Of a stretch of 33,536 nucleotides of DNA, positions 32,849 through 33,536 are shown in pieces. The DNA is from Bradyrhizobium sp. NAS96.2. GTDB taxonomy: Bacteria; Pseudomonadota; Alphaproteobacteria; Rhizobiales; Xanthobacteraceae. The stretch spans positions 1-33,536 of the forward strand of contig NZ_LGHK01000064.1 of NCBI RefSeq assembly GCF_001908235.1, written 5' to 3'. The notes beneath the pieces were generated by a model that did no database searches, was not told the DNA's origin, and saw nothing but the letters and a program-made list of their open reading frames with translations. Numbering within the stretch: position 1 is the first letter of the stretch; every line of letters starts with the position of its first letter. The position numbers and the translations under genes are program-made.

Positions 32849-33271
32849 ATGAAAGTCAAGGACGTGATGCACAAGGGCGTCGACTGGGTCAGCCCTGACA
32901 CCCCAATCACCGAAATCGCGAAACTGATGCAAGGGCACGACGTCGGATGCATTCCGATCGGCAAAGACGACCATTTGATTGGGATGGTGACCGATCGCGA
33001 CATTGTCTGCAAAGGCCTCGCGAGCAAGGACTTCAACGCCGCGCGCATGACCGCGCGGGATGTGATGACCGAAGGCATTCATTGCTGCCGGGAAGACGAC
33101 GATTTGGCGAAAGCGGTGCATCACATGGAAACGCTGAAAATCCGCAGGTTGCCTGTGATCAACAAGAGCAAGCGGATGGTCGGCATGATCAGCTTGGGCG
33201 ATGTCGGCCAATCCGCCACCGTCGATCTGTTGACCCAGTGCGTCAAGGGCGTGTCGGCTCATCACCATTGA
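32849..33271 (+). CDS. Tandem CBS-domain protein
   Basis: A 140-residue protein made of two CBS motifs and little else. CBS1 (about 1-60) reads MKVKDVMHKGVDWVSPDTPI...GCIPIGKDDHLIGMVTDRDIV. CBS2 (about 70-130) reads MTARDVMTEGIHCCREDDDL...IRRLPVINKSKRMVGMISLGDV. The GMVTDRDIV and GMISLGDV ends are typical nucleotide-contact segments, so adenosine nucleotides are the likely ligands. Stand-alone CBS pairs in alphaproteobacteria are often stress-induced regulators of unknown target. A GGGAGG six bases before ATG 32849 decides the start. It ends in GVSAHHH, a possible metal-binding tail. Confidence 0.9.
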   Translation: MKVKDVMHKGVDWVSPDTPITEIAKLMQGHDVGCIPIGKDDHLIGMVTDRDIVCKGLASKDFNAARMTARDVMTEGIHCCREDDDLAKAVHHMETLKIRRLPVINKSKRMVGMISLGDVGQSATVDLLTQCVKGVSAHHH

Positions 33272-33294
33272 GACGTCGACGGCTCTCATATGAA

Positions 33295-33322
33295 ATCGGC
33301 GTGCCCTTGCAGGCACGCCGAT
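33295..33322. terminator. Strong hairpin, probably a shared bidirectional terminator
   Basis: ATCGGCGTGCC (33295-33305) and GGCACGCCGAT (33312-33322) are perfect 11-bp arms around CTTGCA. It lies 23 bases after the CBS stop on the plus strand and 8 bases beyond the stop of the minus-strand gene on the right, so it can end both convergent transcripts. The minus strand continues into TTTCATAT, a modest T-run. Confidence 0.65.
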
Positions 33323-33330
33323 GAGTTGGA

Positions 33331-33536
33331 TCATGCGTGCCTGTGTGGCGCTGGTCTCGCAGCGGGATGCTGCGGCCGTGGCGCAGGATGAGGCCGCGGT
33401 GCGGGCCGCGACACGTGCGGCGCTGCGGGCCGGGGTGGCGGAGCACGATGCACAGCCGCTTGCGCGACGTGCGGTGCCGGCGGATGCGCGGCCGGGTGTG
33501 GCGCAGGCGAGTGTGGCGCAGGCGGTGGCGGTGCAT
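33331..33536 (-). CDS. Pro/Ala/His-rich protein, C-terminal fragment
   Basis: The frame enters from the right edge and stops at TGA 33331-33333. Its 67 visible residues are low complexity: PPPPAPHSPAPHPAAHP, then APHVAQAAVHRAPPPRP and a final basic RPAPHRHA. Bradyrhizobium genomes hold many proteins with such PAPHVA-type tails, often cell-envelope or extracellular. Frame choice rests on this composition, on G/C at codon position one, and on the hairpin just past the stop. Competing frames give His/Arg-rich or Ala/Val-rich products, so the call is moderate. The functional domain, if any, lies outside the window. Confidence 0.5.
   Translation of the reverse strand, partial: APPPPAPHSPAPHPAAHPPAPHVAQAAVHRAPPPRPAAPHVSRPAPRPHPAPRPQHPAARPAPHRHA

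Noticed and set aside
33321..33536. Plus-strand open frame, Ala/Val/Gln-rich, running off the right edge
   Set aside because: Its ATG lies in the right arm of the hairpin and has no Shine-Dalgarno. The minus-strand Pro/Ala/His frame with a stop just before the hairpin fits better.

Overview
The window looks like chromosomal DNA of an alphaproteobacterium of the Bradyrhizobium/Rhodopseudomonas group. It is GC-rich, with G/C-ending codons. It carries a DUF3551 secreted protein, a Bug-type solute-binding protein and a BioR-controlled biotin operon. Its intergenic gaps hold palindromic repeats of the kind common in Bradyrhizobium genomes. I see no tRNA, rRNA, CRISPR array, transposase or prophage gene. 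The genus is inferred from gene families and repeats, not from a marker gene.

Region 1 (1-5800). The left edge cuts a VOC-family gene. A Tat-exported Bug receptor and a DUF3551 gene follow. Next is a stress-type cluster, ArsR regulator - SRPBCC/AHSA1 - DUF899 - DUF1428, whose promoter and probable operator sit on the ArsR start codon. A second regulated unit follows: a six-helix membrane protein, a winged-helix regulator and a UppS-like cis-prenyltransferase. A 17-bp palindrome overlaps its -10 box.

Region 2 (5900-15400). A B12-binding radical SAM protein is followed by a frameshifted hypothetical gene, two small proteins missed by simple length cutoffs, and threonine ammonia-lyase. Then come a DUF1697/GST pair and a Lys/Ala-rich protein on the minus strand, a dienelactone-hydrolase-like protein convergent with a LuxR-type regulator, a 577-base gap without a convincing gene, and an unusual Cys-rich alpha/beta hydrolase.

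Region 3 (15550-20630). An RND efflux adaptor and pump are translationally coupled. The 10-bp inverted repeat upstream may be a repressor site. A GreA/GreB-fold factor follows.

Region 4 (20646-25507). bioR faces bioB-bioF-bioD-bioA. Near-consensus BioR boxes lie at both promoters. The four genes convert a pimeloyl thioester to biotin; no pimeloyl-forming gene is present here.

Region 5 (25774-30960). A PAS/AAA+/Fis sigma-54 activator precedes a GntP-type permease and a long CoA-transferase. A -24/-12 promoter lies between activator and permease, with an inverted repeat about 120 bases upstream of it as a candidate enhancer. Together they resemble a short-chain hydroxy- or keto-acid uptake and CoA-activation module.

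Region 6 (31200-33536). A secreted pentapeptide-repeat protein, a YbaK/ProX-like editing protein and a double-CBS protein are followed by a strong hairpin. That hairpin is probably shared with a convergent Pro/Ala/His-rich gene cut by the right edge.

Nothing here is clearly a new system. The best candidates for closer study are the operator-controlled membrane protein/regulator/cis-prenyltransferase unit with its radical SAM neighbour, and the sigma-54 GntP/CoA-transferase module.
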